Assembly (NCBI GenBank): GCA_030949565.1
Contig: JAUZSK010000021.1
Location: forward strand, 1 to 54,500
Length of the DNA stretch: 54,500 bases
Direction of reading: 5' to 3'
Source of the DNA: Enterobacterales bacterium
GTDB lineage: Bacteria > Pseudomonadota > Gammaproteobacteria > Enterobacterales > Kangiellaceae
In this document: positions 44,129 through 53,838 of the stretch, piece by piece
Numbering within the stretch: the stretch's first letter is position 1
Layout of the letters: each line of letters opens with the position of its first letter
Program-made: the position numbers and the translations under genes
The notes under the pieces: model-generated
What the model was told of the DNA's origin: nothing
The model's input: only the letters and a program-made list of their open reading frames with translations
Databases searched by the model: none

Positions 44129-46699
44129 ATGTACCGAGATACCCAAGCAAAAGTTAAATACCGTAAGGATTACCGTCCAAGCGATTATTTTATCACTGAA
44201 ACACGTCTAAAATTTGAGTTATTTGATAATTATGTATTGGTGCACAGCCAATTATCGATGAATTTAAATCCAGACTATAAACCCACCAATGAGCAATCAT
44301 CGACGCAGCAAGCCTTACCGCCTTTAATTCTTGATGGTGTAGAGCTTGAGCTTTTGCAAATACAACTCGATGACAAAACTCTGCCAACAACTGATTACCG
44401 GCTGTCATCCCATGATTTAACCCTGCAACCTCTAGCAAAAGAATTTATCCTGCAAACCAAAGTGAAAATTTATCCTCACAAAAATACTTCGCTAAACGGG
44501 CTATATCTTTCACAAGCTAAATTTTGCACCCAATGTGAAGCAGAAGGCTTTAGGAAAATCACTTTTTATCTGGATAGACCGGATATTATGGCCGAATTTT
44601 TTGTGACCATTGAAGCTAACAAAGCTAAATTTCCATTACTTTTATCCAACGGCAATCGAATTGATGCTGAACAAGCGACGGATTCTGGCGAAGAGACGAA
44701 TCTAAGGCATCGTGCTACGTGGCACGACCCCTTTCCAAAACCTAGTTATCTTTTTGCGTTGGTTGCGGGTGATCTCGATTGTTTGGAAGATCAATTTACC
44801 ACCTGTAGCGGTCGCCAAGTTAAGCTTGAGCTATACGTTGATAAAGGCAAACTCGACCAATGCCGTTTTGCTATGGATAGTCTTATTCAGTCAATGCGCT
44901 GGGATCAAGAAAGGTTTGGATTAGAATATGATCTCGACATCTACATGATTGTTGCCGTGGGTGATTTCAATATGGGAGCGATGGAAAATAAAGGGCTCAA
45001 CATTTTTAATACCGCCTATGTTTTAGCCAACAAGGAAACTGCAACGGATAATGATTTTGCCGGAGTTCAGCGTGTCATTGCCCATGAATATTTCCACAAC
45101 TGGACTGGCAATCGCGTCACTTGTCGTGATTGGTTTCAATTGAGTTTAAAAGAAGGCTTAACCGTCTTTCGAGACCAATTATTTAGCGAAGATATGCAAT
45201 CCAAAGCCGTTGAACGCATTGAACAAGTTAAGATTATTCGATCAGCGCAGTTCGCAGAAGATGCAAGTCCACTAGCTCACCCTATCCGTCCTGATTCCTA
45301 TATTGAAATGAATAATTTTTATACGGTAACTGTTTATAACAAGGGGGCTGAAATTATTCGAATGATGCATAGTCTTTTGGGTGAAAAAGGTTTCCGTAGC
45401 GGTATGGATTTATATTTTAAGCGCCACACAGGGCAAGCCGTTACCTGCGAAGATTTTATATGCGCCATGGAGGATGCTAATCAACTTGAATGGCGAGAAT
45501 TTAGACATTGGTATCAGCAAGCTGGAACGCCAAGCGTTAAGGTCACTAAAAAAATAGATGGCAATAAAATTATTTTAAGGCTATCACAATCATGTCCTGC
45601 AACCCCCGGTCAAGATCAAAAACCAGCCTTTATGACCCCTATTCGTTTTGGTTTTATTTCAGCTAATGGAGAACCCGTTCGATTTAGAAAATCCAAAAAC
45701 TCCGCGTGGCAAACTGAAGCGCTTATTTCGCTAACAAAAGAACAAGAAACTTGGCAGTTTGAATATCAAAAAAGTACCGAAAACACGCCGTGTAAAAATA
45801 TAATACCCTCTTTATTTAGGCAATTCTCGGCACCTATTCAACTAGAATATAACTATTCAACTGATGAGCTGGCTACTCTTTTTGCCTCAGATCCCGATAG
45901 TTTTAACCGCTGGGATGCCGGTCAAAAATTAATGCAACTGGCTCTTAACTGCCAACAAGAAGCCGAGATACAAGAACTATTTGCTATTATTGTCGATGCT
46001 TGTCGTCAGGTATTAAATGATCCAAAACTCGACCCAGCGCTTAAATCACTTGCCGTACAGCTACCTAATCTCAGCCAATTGATTAACCATTGTAAAAACA
46101 TTGACTTGTTATTTTCTAATCACCAAGCTTTGAAAAAACAACTAGCCAGTCAACTGAAACAGCAATGGTTTGCTATCTACCAATCACTATCAAGCAAAGA
46201 AACCTCCGCGGCTGAGAGAAGACTACAAAATATAGCCCTAAGTTACCTTTGCATCGCCGATGAATCTTTTGTGGAGCAAGCATTTGCTCAGCAACAGTCA
46301 GCCGATAATATGACCAACGAAGTGGCTGCTTTACAGATAATCTGCCGTTCTAACCACTCGCAAAAACAGCAGGCCATCCAATGCTTTTATGATAAATGGA
46401 AGCAGCAGGATCTGGTGTTAGATAAATGGTTTAGTGCCCAAGTGAGCATTAATAATGAAAGTGTTTTTGAAATCATCAATGATCTCTTAAACCACCCTGA
46501 TTTCTCTATTAACAACCCCAATCGAGTCCGTTCGGTTATCGCAAGCTTTGTCGCCGGTAACTTGCAACAGTTTCACAGCTTAACCGGCAAGGGTTATCAA
46601 GTGTTAGTGGACATCATTATCCGCTTGAATAGTATTAACCCGCAAATAGGTTCTCGCTTTGCTAAACAATTTGGTAATTGGAAACAGCTAGACGCCTAA
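44129..46699 (+). CDS. pepN: Aminopeptidase N
   Basis: Zinc-dependent M1 aminopeptidase that removes N-terminal residues from peptides in the cytoplasm. The 856-residue length is close to E. coli PepN (870). GAMEN is at residues 283-287 and HEYFH(x18)E at 319-342 (ligands His319, His323, Glu342; Glu320 the base). The N-terminal KYRKDYRPSDYFITET is a PepN hallmark, and a helical C-terminal domain follows. There is no signal peptide. The ribosome site (AAGG) is about 14 nt from the ATG, which is long, so the start has mild uncertainty. It is transcribed alone, divergent from the 2-oxoacid dehydrogenase operon. Confidence 0.95.
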   Translation: MYRDTQAKVKYRKDYRPSDYFITETRLKFELFDNYVLVHSQLSMNLNPDYKPTNEQSSTQQALPPLILDGVELELLQIQLDDKTLPTTDYRLSSHDLTLQPLAKEFILQTKVKIYPHKNTSLNGLYLSQAKFCTQCEAEGFRKITFYLDRPDIMAEFFVTIEANKAKFPLLLSNGNRIDAEQATDSGEETNLRHRATWHDPFPKPSYLFALVAGDLDCLEDQFTTCSGRQVKLELYVDKGKLDQCRFAMDSLIQSMRWDQERFGLEYDLDIYMIVAVGDFNMGAMENKGLNIFNTAYVLANKETATDNDFAGVQRVIAHEYFHNWTGNRVTCRDWFQLSLKEGLTVFRDQLFSEDMQSKAVERIEQVKIIRSAQFAEDASPLAHPIRPDSYIEMNNFYTVTVYNKGAEIIRMMHSLLGEKGFRSGMDLYFKRHTGQAVTCEDFICAMEDANQLEWREFRHWYQQAGTPSVKVTKKIDGNKIILRLSQSCPATPGQDQKPAFMTPIRFGFISANGEPVRFRKSKNSAWQTEALISLTKEQETWQFEYQKSTENTPCKNIIPSLFRQFSAPIQLEYNYSTDELATLFASDPDSFNRWDAGQKLMQLALNCQQEAEIQELFAIIVDACRQVLNDPKLDPALKSLAVQLPNLSQLINHCKNIDLLFSNHQALKKQLASQLKQQWFAIYQSLSSKETSAAERRLQNIALSYLCIADESFVEQAFAQQQSADNMTNEVAALQIICRSNHSQKQQAIQCFYDKWKQQDLVLDKWFSAQVSINNESVFEIINDLLNHPDFSINNPNRVRSVIASFVAGNLQQFHSLTGKGYQVLVDIIIRLNSINPQIGSRFAKQFGNWKQLDA

Positions 46700-46969
46700 G
46701 ACAGGCATTAATATCAGAGCACCTCGGTAATATCCTAGAGATCCCTGAATTAACACCGGATATATTAGAAGTAGTGGATAAATCTTTAAATAATTAGTCT
46801 ATACAGGCTCTATTTATATTACTCTATTAACCATCAGGTTAAGTTGCGAAATTGTTTAAAAGCTAATAAAGAAATGTGATTCAATAGATTTTGCTTGCCT
46901 CTTTGGATTATAATGTAATAAATTTATGCAGGGCGTGCTTACGCCTTCTTAACTAACAGAGTAACAATT

Positions 46970-47314
46970 ATGGCCATTATTAACTGCCCTTCCTGCCAAA
47001 AAAAAGTATCCGATAAAATAAAAAACTGTCCCGAATGCCAGTTTGATTTTATACACAATAAAAGTAGTGATGGCCTAACTGAAGAACAGCTTGCCTCCAA
47101 AAAAAATTTACAAAGGATCAAACGCAAATATAGCCTACAAATGCGCGCCATGACCGGGATAATCATGGTACTAGGCGGGGTTTTAGTTTGGTATTTTGGT
47201 GGGCGAGGTCTACTATCCATCAGCGACTACTTAAGCGTTGCCGCAATAGGCGTTGGTTCGATTTTATATCTTATGACCCGCATACATCTTATTCTATATA
47301 GACGGGGCCGTTAA
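46970..47314 (+). CDS. Small zinc-ribbon membrane protein
   Basis: A 114-residue protein of unknown function. Two CxxC pairs near the N-terminus (CPSC and CPEC, residues 6-9 and 20-23) form a likely zinc ribbon, followed by a charged stretch. Two hydrophobic segments (about 63-78 and 85-105) separated by SISDY suggest two membrane helices with a cytoplasmic ribbon. The frame was chosen because the zinc-ribbon start is immediately at the ATG. No related neighbour hints at function. Confidence 0.75.
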   Translation: MAIINCPSCQKKVSDKIKNCPECQFDFIHNKSSDGLTEEQLASKKNLQRIKRKYSLQMRAMTGIIMVLGGVLVWYFGGRGLLSISDYLSVAAIGVGSILYLMTRIHLILYRRGR

Positions 47315-47423
47315 ACACCTAGCTAACATTAATAAAGGTAACGATCATAGCTTTAAATCCTTTACTTTTTTTAGAGCTGTCTCTATCTAGTAACCATAAA
47401 ACCAGCACCCTTTTTTTTAGTCA

Positions 47424-47615
47424 TCATTCTATTTCTAGCAATTGTTTCAACCTTTCTGTAAATTTTTGTTTGATACCCAATGTTTGGTTTGCTTTATTTT
47501 TTTCATAGCAGGTTAACGGGCTAGTATCAAATTGCCGACACTGCTTCCAGTAGGTTTCCATATTTTCAGGGTCCCAGTTTAGTATTTCACTATTAGGTGG
47601 AGTCATTGTTTTCAT
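47424..47615 (-). CDS. Hypothetical 63-residue protein
   Basis: Small soluble protein with no signal or membrane helix, of unknown function. The coding case is moderate: a biased, charged sequence starting MKTMTPPNSEILNWDPENM and ending KFTERLKQLLEIE. There is only a weak AAGAAG ribosome site upstream. It lies in a 430-nt gap between two plus-strand genes and is not obviously part of an operon. It could be a spurious frame. Confidence 0.4.
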   Translation of the reverse strand: MKTMTPPNSEILNWDPENMETYWKQCRQFDTSPLTCYEKNKANQTLGIKQKFTERLKQLLEIE

Positions 47616-47747
47616 TTTAGCTTCTTAATTTAATTGAAAGTAATTTCAGTTTATTAAGAAAAGATTGAATAATGGGGACTAAAACTGGATAAAATACTGC
47701 CAATTATGGCAAAATAAGGCAACGTATCAATTATTGACGGTTCAAAA

Positions 47748-48257
47748 ATGAGACATCTCTTTAAAAGTGACTCTGTTTTTCTTCAAAATATTCAGTGGAT
47801 TGCTATTTTAATTTTGCTATTGATAAACACCGATACTGCGGCAAAAATTTATAAATGGGTCGATGAGAAAGGCAAGGTGCACTACACTGACAAGCCACAT
47901 AGTGACCAAGACCAAACCATAAAAATACCTAATACACCCAAGCAATCAGCCGTTGATGAGGCAAATAATCGTGCAAAAGCTATTATTGACCATCAGAACA
48001 AAGTTAGCCAGATCAATCAAGAGATGGCTCAATCTCAAAAACAACTAGAACTGAAATCAAACCAAGACAAGAAACACTTGACAAAGCAATGCCATAGCGC
48101 TCGAAAAAATGTTATCGCTCTTGGCCACGGTCGCCCAACTTATATTAAGGGTAAAGGTAAGAAAAATCACTTTCTTTCCGATAAGGAAAAAAATAAAAAA
48201 ATTGATGAGCTACAAAAATTTATAAGTAAAAACTGCCGGCTTCAACTCACCAATTAA
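47748..48257 (+). CDS. DUF4124 domain protein
   Basis: Exported protein of 169 residues. An N-terminal hydrophobic segment (about residues 14-30) acts as signal or anchor and is followed directly by KIYKWVDEKGKVHYTDKPH, the conserved DUF4124 motif. A coiled-coil-like, Gln/Lys-rich stretch fills the middle, and CHSARKNV and NCRLQL near the end may hold a disulfide pair. The family is common in gammaproteobacteria, with unknown function. It is transcribed alone and ends 97 nt before the 3' end of the glutamate dehydrogenase. Confidence 0.88.
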   Translation: MRHLFKSDSVFLQNIQWIAILILLLINTDTAAKIYKWVDEKGKVHYTDKPHSDQDQTIKIPNTPKQSAVDEANNRAKAIIDHQNKVSQINQEMAQSQKQLELKSNQDKKHLTKQCHSARKNVIALGHGRPTYIKGKGKKNHFLSDKEKNKKIDELQKFISKNCRLQLTN

Positions 48258-48354
48258 AGCGCTAATGTCATACTAGCGATCTCTTGAAATATTTAATACA
48301 ACCAATAACAAGAAAATCGCCAATATGGAAGCTATTACTGTCGACATTAACTAT

Positions 48355-50937
48355 TTACAGAACCTCTTCACAAGCAACCGCCGCCGCGCGAATACTACTT
48401 TGTACTAAGATTAATAGTTCTCTAAGAGCAACGGAGAATTTAGCAAACTCATGGCGACTACTTGAACGGAAATCAGCCACCATTTGTTGCCAACGCAGCA
48501 GCAGATCTTCATTTTCTAAAATCCAAACCCTAATTCGTTCTTCGGCATTTTTCTTATCCGCCGAAATATGTAACACCGCTACAGTTAGGCTACGTTGCTG
48601 CCAATCCAACTCTTCCCTAAAGGTTGCTCTTGCAAAAGCTTGCCAGTGATTATCAACCGGTTGTAAAGTAATTTGCTCAAGGAACCAATGGAGTTCAAGT
48701 TTAGCACCCAACTTGTAATAGACTTCACCTACTAAGGAAACTTTTAAGCCCGTCAGTTTAGACATTTCCACTATGTCTAAAGAGGAGAATAGCGTACTTA
48801 GGTAACTCACCTTGGTTGCGAGTTCTAATGGGACACCTTGCTCAACCCAATTGTCGATTCCTGTTTGAATATTGGCAACTTCATTTGGATCGAGCGTCTT
48901 CTCAATATCCTTATTTAATGCCAACACTCCCTTCTTGAAATATTCAATGCCTTGATTAATTTCTAAGTTCTTGCGACGATGGCGTAAAAACCAGCGCGTA
49001 CTACGTCTAATCATTCGTTGTGTTTGATAGAACATATTATTTTTTACTGAGGCAGGAATCGAATGGTCAAGGCTTTCAATTTCACTCCAAATAGATTGCA
49101 TATCAAATATTTCTTTTGCTAGGGTAAAGCAAATTGCCACATCCGCTGGCTGAGCGCCGGTCTCGTCTGTCGTTCTAAAGGCAAAATTACTACCGAGATA
49201 ATCAACCATTTCATTCGCTAGTCGCATGGCAATAATTTCATTCTTAAGTGGGTGCGATTGCATTTGGTGACTATATTTTTTTCTAAGAGCCGTAGGAAAA
49301 TAGTTAACTAATTCATCCTGATAATAGGGTTCATTTGAAACTTCTGGAGAGCAGAGATCTTCTTTCAATATCATCTTACCATAAGCAGCAAGAACCGCTA
49401 ATTCTGCTCGTGTTAATCCTTCACCTCTAGCCAATCGCTCTAAAAGCTCTTCATCGGAAGGTAAGAATTCTAGTTCGCGATCAATTTTTTCCTCTTTTTC
49501 CATCCAATGGATAAAACGCATGAGTTCTTTAACCATTTTAACAGAACGCTCTTCGCTCACGCTGATAGTTTGCGCTTGCAAGAAGTTTTCTCTCAATACG
49601 ATTTCAGAAATCTCATCCGTCATGCTTGCCAAAATTTTATTTCTTTGTGGAACACTGAGGTTACCATCCGCTACAATTTGATTGAGTAGGATCTTTATAT
49701 TGACTTCATTATCCGAGCAGTTGACGCCACCAGCATTATCAATAAAGTCAGTATTACCACGACCGCCATTGCGCATATATTCAATCCTGCCAAGTTGAGT
49801 TACACCTAGATTACCGCCTTCACCGATTATTTTGCAATGAAGTTCATTTCCATTGACCCGAAGATTATCGTTCGCCCGGTCACCCACATCTGAGTTTGTT
49901 TCTTTGTTTGATTTAATATAGGTTCCAATACCACCATTCCACAGAAGATCAACTTTTGATTTAAGAATGGTATTGACCAACTTGTTAGGTGGCATACTAT
50001 CGACATTAACCTCTAGCCATTGCTTAATTTCTTTACTAAGAGGGATAGACTTAGCCGATCGAAGAAAAATACCACCACCTTTTGAAATTAGTTTTTTATT
50101 ATAGTCCTCCCAAGAAGAACGAGGTAGCTTAAACAGCCTTTCTCTTTCTTTAAAACTTTCTTCACTATTGGGATTGGGATCGATAAAAATATGCATGTGG
50201 TTAAACGCCGCTTTTAGCTGTATGTGCTTTGAACACAGCATCCCGTTTCCAAAAACGTCACCGGCCATGTCACCGATGCCGACAGCCGAAAAATCGGTAG
50301 TCTGACAATCAACGCCCATCTCCATAAAGTGACGCTTTACTGATTCCCAAGCACCTTTGGCGGTTATTCCCATTTTCTTGTGGTCATAACCAATACTACC
50401 ACCAGAGGCAAATGCATCACCCAACCAAAAATTATATTTTTCAGAAAGACTATTCGCAATATCAGAGAAAGTAGCGGTACCTTTATCGGCAGCTACCACC
50501 AAGTAGGGATCATCTTCATCCAATCTGACGACGTTTTCGGGTGGTGTTAATACACCTTTTACTAGATTGTCTGTAATATCCAGAAGAGCGCTAATAAATA
50601 TTTTATAACAGCTGATACCTTCTGCCATAAATTCATCACGCGAAAGCCCAGTTAAATTTCGCTTACAGACAAAACCGCCTTTAGCGCCCACGGGGACTAT
50701 AACTGAATTTTTTACCTGTTGCGCCTTAACCAAACCTAAAATTTCAGTTCGGAAATCTTCCTTTCGGTCAGACCAGCGTAAACCGCCTCTAGCGACCTTG
50801 CCGCCTCGTAAGTGCACCCCTTCCAATTTGGGTGAATACACAAATATCTCGAACATAGGCGCCGGTTGAGGAATATCGGTAATAGTCGATGGTTTAAGTT
50901 TGATTGAAATATAGTTTTTACTTTTACCTTCTTCCAT
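48355..50937 (-). CDS. NAD-specific glutamate dehydrogenase, catalytic/C-terminal part (frameshifted)
   Basis: C-terminal 860 residues of the large NAD-dependent glutamate dehydrogenase (about 1620 residues in total), which deaminates glutamate to 2-oxoglutarate. Catalytic-domain motifs are seen at GGLRWSDRKEDFRTEILGL, VPVGAKGGFV (the lysine-bearing segment) and the Rossmann-like GIGDMAGDVFGNGM. The apparent start at 50937 is an internal Met: removing one T from the minus-strand T7 run (plus-strand A7, 50944-50950) joins it to the upstream part as TNFFQKMEEGKSK. The protein is probably whole in the organism. Without the frameshift the genes would be one; treat this entry and the next as a pair. 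Confidence 0.9.
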   Translation of the reverse strand: MEEGKSKNYISIKLKPSTITDIPQPAPMFEIFVYSPKLEGVHLRGGKVARGGLRWSDRKEDFRTEILGLVKAQQVKNSVIVPVGAKGGFVCKRNLTGLSRDEFMAEGISCYKIFISALLDITDNLVKGVLTPPENVVRLDEDDPYLVVAADKGTATFSDIANSLSEKYNFWLGDAFASGGSIGYDHKKMGITAKGAWESVKRHFMEMGVDCQTTDFSAVGIGDMAGDVFGNGMLCSKHIQLKAAFNHMHIFIDPNPNSEESFKERERLFKLPRSSWEDYNKKLISKGGGIFLRSAKSIPLSKEIKQWLEVNVDSMPPNKLVNTILKSKVDLLWNGGIGTYIKSNKETNSDVGDRANDNLRVNGNELHCKIIGEGGNLGVTQLGRIEYMRNGGRGNTDFIDNAGGVNCSDNEVNIKILLNQIVADGNLSVPQRNKILASMTDEISEIVLRENFLQAQTISVSEERSVKMVKELMRFIHWMEKEEKIDRELEFLPSDEELLERLARGEGLTRAELAVLAAYGKMILKEDLCSPEVSNEPYYQDELVNYFPTALRKKYSHQMQSHPLKNEIIAMRLANEMVDYLGSNFAFRTTDETGAQPADVAICFTLAKEIFDMQSIWSEIESLDHSIPASVKNNMFYQTQRMIRRSTRWFLRHRRKNLEINQGIEYFKKGVLALNKDIEKTLDPNEVANIQTGIDNWVEQGVPLELATKVSYLSTLFSSLDIVEMSKLTGLKVSLVGEVYYKLGAKLELHWFLEQITLQPVDNHWQAFARATFREELDWQQRSLTVAVLHISADKKNAEERIRVWILENEDLLLRWQQMVADFRSSSRHEFAKFSVALRELLILVQSSIRAAAVACEEVL

Positions 50938-53224
50938 TTTCTGAAAAAAAGTTAGTCCTAACCGTCACTGTAATCAATTCAAGATACCGATTTAAGATCC
51001 GATCCTGATCTAAATTTGAAACATTCTCTAAACTGCTAACGATTTTCTTATAAATTAGAGTTTCTTTGCGACTATCGCGTTCAATTTCTGGATTAAATTT
51101 TTGATAAAAATAATCGACAATTAAACGTGAAATATTGGGATAAGCGGCAAGCGTTTCTTCAACATATTGTTGTGAAAAACTGGAACCTATTTGCCATTTA
51201 TATTTTGCATAAGCTCTAAGTAAAGCGGTTTCGCGCCAGTCTAATGATGCACTTAACACAAGTCGATTAAATCCATCATTTTCTGCTTCACCTAGCCATA
51301 TCTGTCTTAATGCGTCTTGAAATTTATCCTGTAGAGCATTCAGATTAAGCTTTTCCCCACCAGCATGTTTCATTTCAAAGTCACTGATCCAGCGATTAAC
51401 TCCGCCCTGCGGCCTTACTCTAAAGGGTGTTTCACCAATAACCTTTAACCCCATATTTTCCAACATTGGCATAATTTCTGATAATGGTTTTGGTTTATTA
51501 CGATAATAAAGCTTTAACTTGATCTTCTCTTCATCATCTTCAACCGAGGAGTAAAGCAACATACTGAGTTCATTCTCTTCCGATAAAGATTCTAGGTGTT
51601 TAATATCCGTTATTGCGGTATCACTTTCATAATCTTCTTGGTAACCAGCAGGAAAAACATTATGGTACCGCTTTGATAGACGTTTACCCTCAGCTTCACC
51701 AAACGAAACCAATAACGCTTCAGTGAGGTGCTCTGCCCAACTACGTGATGCTTGCTGCATTTCTTTTTCAATCGATGGGATATCGACTTTTATCTTTTCT
51801 GCATTTTCAACCGGCACTACAAAGTGAATACGTGACAAAACAGAATCAGAGAAAGTCGTGGTAAACCGAATGGCACCATTTGCCTGAAGGCTGTTTCTTA
51901 AAATTTCAGTTATTTCCAACCTAATTTTAGTGTTGTAAATTTCTCTTGGTACATAGACTAAGCAAGAAAAGAATCGTCCATAAGGATCACGTCTAGCAAA
52001 CATTCGAATAATGGGACGTTCTTGCATTTGCAAAATACCCATCGAGGTTTCCAGTAAATTCGCATATCCTGTTTGAAAAAGTTCATCTCTAGGATAGGTT
52101 TCAAGAATATTCTTTAATACTTTACGGTCATGTTCATAATTGGATAAACCGGATTCTTTTTGTACCACTAGGATTTTTTGCCTAAGAACAGGAATATTCA
52201 TCGGGTTGATATTGTAGGCTGCTGATGTATAAAGCCCAATAAAACGGTCTTCACCGATGATTTCGCCACGAGCATTAACTCGTTTTACGCCCACGTAATC
52301 CAGATGAGCCGGTCGATGCACTCTAGAAACCGCACTTAATTTAGTTAACACTAAAAGATTGTCAGTTTTTAGAATAAGGTGTCGTGCGCCCTTTGGAATA
52401 TCACTCAATTTATAAGCTTTAGGCTTCCATCTCTCCAAAAGATTAAGCCCTAAGAAGGTATCTTTTTTGGGTGTTAATTTTTTCCCGGCTTTGGTATCTT
52501 TAAGTTCGTAATAGGTATAGCCTAGTAGGGTAAAGTGATTAGCACTTATCCAATCTAGAAAATCTCGGCTTTCTAAATTCTTATCGCTTTGCAGTTTCTT
52601 TGGTAAATTTGTCATATGGCAAATAGCTTGATCTAGTCGCTCGCACATAGGTTTCCAGTCACTCACTGCAGCACTGACTTCCAGCAAAACTTCTTCAATA
52701 TTGCTCTTGATAATATCTAAGTCAGACTGTGCTAGTTGACGGTCAATTTCGATACACATCGGTGTTTGTTTGGAAATATATTCAGATTCACCAGGACGAT
52801 GAAACTCTTTAATTTTGCCGTTTTTATCACTTACCACTGTCATTGGCATATGAATATGGAGGTGAACGCTAATGCCCATGCGGTTTAATTCCATTCGGAT
52901 GGAATCAACCAAAAAGGGCATATCGCCATGCAGCAATTGGATGATGCTATGCTGTGAAGACCAGCCATCATTTTTCTCGGTAGGGGAGAAAACCTTAACA
53001 CAGGACTTTCCATTATGCTGTTGAATAAATTCCCATAAACAAATCAGCGGTTCATACAAGGTTTCAGGTGTACGGACTTCTATATCTGAAGAAGTAATAT
53101 TATTGAAAAAATAAAAAGCGAACTCAGATAAGAGCTTGGCTTGTTTACTTGTGTGATTCGCTTTAATTAACTTCAGGACATTTTTAAATAATGCACTATC
53201 ATGTGGTTTTTTACTTATTAGCAT
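50924..53224 (-). CDS. NAD-specific glutamate dehydrogenase, N-terminal part (frameshifted)
   Basis: N-terminal 766 residues of the same gene, covering the ACT-like regulatory modules and the linker to the catalytic domain. It contains the family patterns LHIHMPMTVV, IEIDRQL and RDPYGRFFSCLVYVPRE. The frame closes with the short foreign tail SENGRR just past TNFF, next to an A7/T7 run. The ATG at 53224 has an AAGGA ribosome site 6 nt upstream. As the large NAD-type enzyme works as a single chain, an intact gene is expected, so sequencing error is favoured over decay. Confidence 0.9.
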   Translation of the reverse strand: MLISKKPHDSALFKNVLKLIKANHTSKQAKLLSEFAFYFFNNITSSDIEVRTPETLYEPLICLWEFIQQHNGKSCVKVFSPTEKNDGWSSQHSIIQLLHGDMPFLVDSIRMELNRMGISVHLHIHMPMTVVSDKNGKIKEFHRPGESEYISKQTPMCIEIDRQLAQSDLDIIKSNIEEVLLEVSAAVSDWKPMCERLDQAICHMTNLPKKLQSDKNLESRDFLDWISANHFTLLGYTYYELKDTKAGKKLTPKKDTFLGLNLLERWKPKAYKLSDIPKGARHLILKTDNLLVLTKLSAVSRVHRPAHLDYVGVKRVNARGEIIGEDRFIGLYTSAAYNINPMNIPVLRQKILVVQKESGLSNYEHDRKVLKNILETYPRDELFQTGYANLLETSMGILQMQERPIIRMFARRDPYGRFFSCLVYVPREIYNTKIRLEITEILRNSLQANGAIRFTTTFSDSVLSRIHFVVPVENAEKIKVDIPSIEKEMQQASRSWAEHLTEALLVSFGEAEGKRLSKRYHNVFPAGYQEDYESDTAITDIKHLESLSEENELSMLLYSSVEDDEEKIKLKLYYRNKPKPLSEIMPMLENMGLKVIGETPFRVRPQGGVNRWISDFEMKHAGGEKLNLNALQDKFQDALRQIWLGEAENDGFNRLVLSASLDWRETALLRAYAKYKWQIGSSFSQQYVEETLAAYPNISRLIVDYFYQKFNPEIERDSRKETLIYKKIVSSLENVSNLDQDRILNRYLELITVTVRTNFFSENGRR

Positions 53225-53598
53225 ATCAATTCCTTAAGGAACAGTTGACTGAGACAAGGATAATTACGGACAAGGTGAGACGGCTCACCAAGGGCTGGAA
53301 ATTCAGGACGAATTTTACATCTAAAATGGGTCATTAGACCAAAACCTAGCTCAACTAGACTATGTGAATAACCATTTAAAACGATCATCCACTGTAACAA
53401 CGACATTACACACAAAGTCGTTAGATTTGAAATTGCCTGCCTTATTGTAAGTGAGCAAGCGCAAAAATTATTTGATTAAACCTCTGTTATTGTAGGATAA
53501 AGTAAGCTAATTGGCACTATTAATTGTATTAAAATAGTGTTTTTTTATTCAAAGATGGAATAAACAAGGGGTTTGTATCTAAATTCAGCGAAAATAAG
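53225..53598. other. 374-nt gap upstream of glutamate dehydrogenase
   Basis: It holds the presumed glutamate dehydrogenase promoter (not resolved), a plus-oriented hairpin with T tract at 53515-53547, and a 65-codon minus frame that overlaps the dehydrogenase start. The coding status of that frame is undecided. DUF2835 ends just beyond the left end of this gap on the same strand. Confidence 0.45.
53515..53547 (+). terminator. Plus-strand terminator-like hairpin without a known upstream gene
   Basis: CACTATT (53515-53521) and AATAGTG (53533-53539) pair with an 11-nt loop, followed by eight T (53540-53547). The stem is AT-rich and weak. No plus-strand gene precedes it. On the minus strand there is no T tract, so it would not end DUF2835. 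Confidence 0.35.
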
Positions 53599-53826
53599 CT
53601 AAAAAGATTCATATCGTTTGAGAGAGATCGCTTTGCCTTGCTGCTCATATTCTAATATAAACCGACCTTTAACCCCAAAATGACTGACATGGGGTTGCAG
53701 TAAATTAGCAGGAAATTTGACCTTCAAACCCTGATCGGAAGTGACTAGAATATTTTGGACCTGACCTCGATAATATTTCTCGAGGTCGATGGCGCTGATA
53801 TTGAGGTCAAATGTCGCGCTAGGCAT
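53599..53826 (-). CDS. DUF2835 family protein
   Basis: A 75-residue soluble protein of unknown function. The sequence matches the DUF2835 pattern: FDLNISAIDLEKYYRG, VLVTS-like strand, LQPHVSHFGVKGRFIL and a basic C-terminus. This family is small, widespread in gammaproteobacteria and often near the glutamate dehydrogenase gene. No signal or membrane segment is visible. It is followed on the same strand by the glutamate dehydrogenase (374-nt gap) and preceded by the DUF2799 remnant. Confidence 0.88.
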   Translation of the reverse strand: MPSATFDLNISAIDLEKYYRGQVQNILVTSDQGLKVKFPANLLQPHVSHFGVKGRFILEYEQQGKAISLKRYESF

Positions 53827-53838
53827 AGTTGATTGATT

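Noticed and set aside
43937..44146. Antisense frame overlapping the pepN start
   Set aside because: It has no ribosome site, unlikely composition and overlaps a secure gene in the other direction.
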